Assembly: GCA_002308235.1 (NCBI GenBank)
Contig: DBVS01000079.1
Coordinates: forward strand, 9,762 to 15,736
Source: Lachnospiraceae bacterium UBA1258
Lineage (GTDB): Bacteria; Bacillota; Clostridia; Lachnospirales; Lachnospiraceae
Length of the DNA stretch: 5,975 bases
Reading direction: 5' to 3'
Below, one piece after another: positions 5,651 through 5,975 of the stretch. The notes beneath the pieces are model-generated. The model ran no database searches, was not told where the DNA came from, and saw only the letters and a program-made list of their open reading frames with translations. The number at the start of each line of letters is the position of its first letter. The first letter of the stretch is position 1. The position numbers were made by a program, and so were the translations under genes.

Positions 5651-5975
5651 ACATCAAACCTTCTTCACCAAGAGACTTGGCGATTCTGTCTGTAATAAGA
5701 ACAAGTGCAAGACCCACTGCAGACTGGAAGAGGCCCACCGCTGTCGCCTTACTGAACTGGGAGGCCGTCAGACCCTTTTCGTAAATATATACGGCAAGCT
5801 GATACTGGAAATCTCTTACCATTGTGTTATCGAACACCTTAAGTCTTTCAAGGTTACTTCCCATTACACGGCCGAGGGTCATGATAAGGAGCGTAACTAT
5901 GGTTCCCTTGATTCCGGGAAGGGTTATATGCCACATTCTTTTCCATCTGCCGGCGCCGTCGATCATGGCGGCCTC
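5649..5975 (-). CDS. Carbohydrate ABC transporter permease, LplB/MalF-type (CUT1), C-terminal part
   Basis: The last 108 codons of the first permease of the pair; the gene runs off the right edge, so its start is not visible. The first residues in the window, EAAMIDGAGRWKRMWHI followed by TLPGI, are the EAA motif itself (EAA, Gly nine residues on from the Glu region, then I-x-LP), which contacts the ATPase. Two hydrophobic segments follow, around the VTLLIMTLGRVMG stretch and the final ATAVGLFQSAVGLALVLI, and a short tail ends in LGEEGLM. The DNTMVRDFQYQLAVYIYEKG stretch between them is typical of LplB/YteP-type permeases. The Met at 5966 is internal, since the frame stays open upstream through Glu-Ala-Ala. 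It pairs with the permease immediately downstream. Confidence 0.92.
   Translation of the reverse strand, partial: EAAMIDGAGRWKRMWHITLPGIKGTIVTLLIMTLGRVMGSNLERLKVFDNTMVRDFQYQLAVYIYEKGLTASQFSKATAVGLFQSAVGLALVLITDRIAKSLGEEGLM

Noticed and set aside
5649..5966. A 105-residue stand-alone membrane protein starting at the Met at 5966
   Set aside because: The frame stays open to the window edge and the preceding codons read Glu-Ala-Ala, completing the EAA motif of a permease, so this Met is internal.

Overview
The window is one tightly packed catabolic operon fragment. All six genes lie on the minus strand, so transcription runs from high to low coordinates. The strong AGGAGG ribosome binding sites, the lipoprotein-type solute-binding protein, the ATPase-less CUT1 sugar transporter and the protein families point to a Gram-positive Bacillota. 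A Lachnospiraceae-like gut or rumen clostridium is most likely (Butyrivibrio, Lachnospira, Roseburia or 'Clostridium' phytofermentans type). That assignment is an inference from protein resemblance, not a database result.

Layout in transcription order: (1) the 3' end of a first sugar ABC permease, cut by the right edge exactly at its EAA motif (5975-5649); (2) a second permease, complete (5638-4709); (3) a 64-nt spacer with a stem-loop and a strong RBS; (4) a large solute-binding lipoprotein (4644-3010); (5) a 165-nt spacer with a GC-rich stem-loop; (6) a GH105-type unsaturated rhamnogalacturonyl hydrolase (2844-1792); (7) a two-domain CE12/SGNH rhamnogalacturonan acetylesterase (1792-512), joined to the previous gene by TAATG; (8) the first 171 codons of a GH112 beta-galactoside phosphorylase (515 to the left edge), joined by ATGA. 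No RNA gene, mobile element or CRISPR array is visible.

Together the genes read as an intracellular route for pectin rhamnogalacturonan I (RG-I) fragments. The binding protein and two permeases would import short oligosaccharides made outside by a lyase. GH105 would remove the unsaturated galacturonosyl end, the esterase would strip acetyl groups, and the GH112 enzyme would split the remaining galactosyl-rhamnose by phosphorolysis, giving galactose-1-phosphate and L-rhamnose. None of the three enzymes has a visible signal peptide, so all three are predicted cytoplasmic. No ATPase, lyase or regulator lies in the window.

The points most worth a second look are: a natural Asp-to-Asn change in the GH105 at the position of YteR Asp88; stem-loops on both sides of the binding-protein gene that share an 11-nt core; the downstream stem-loop having its T-tract only on the strand opposite to the genes; and the likely identity of the GH112 enzyme as a galactosyl-rhamnose phosphorylase.
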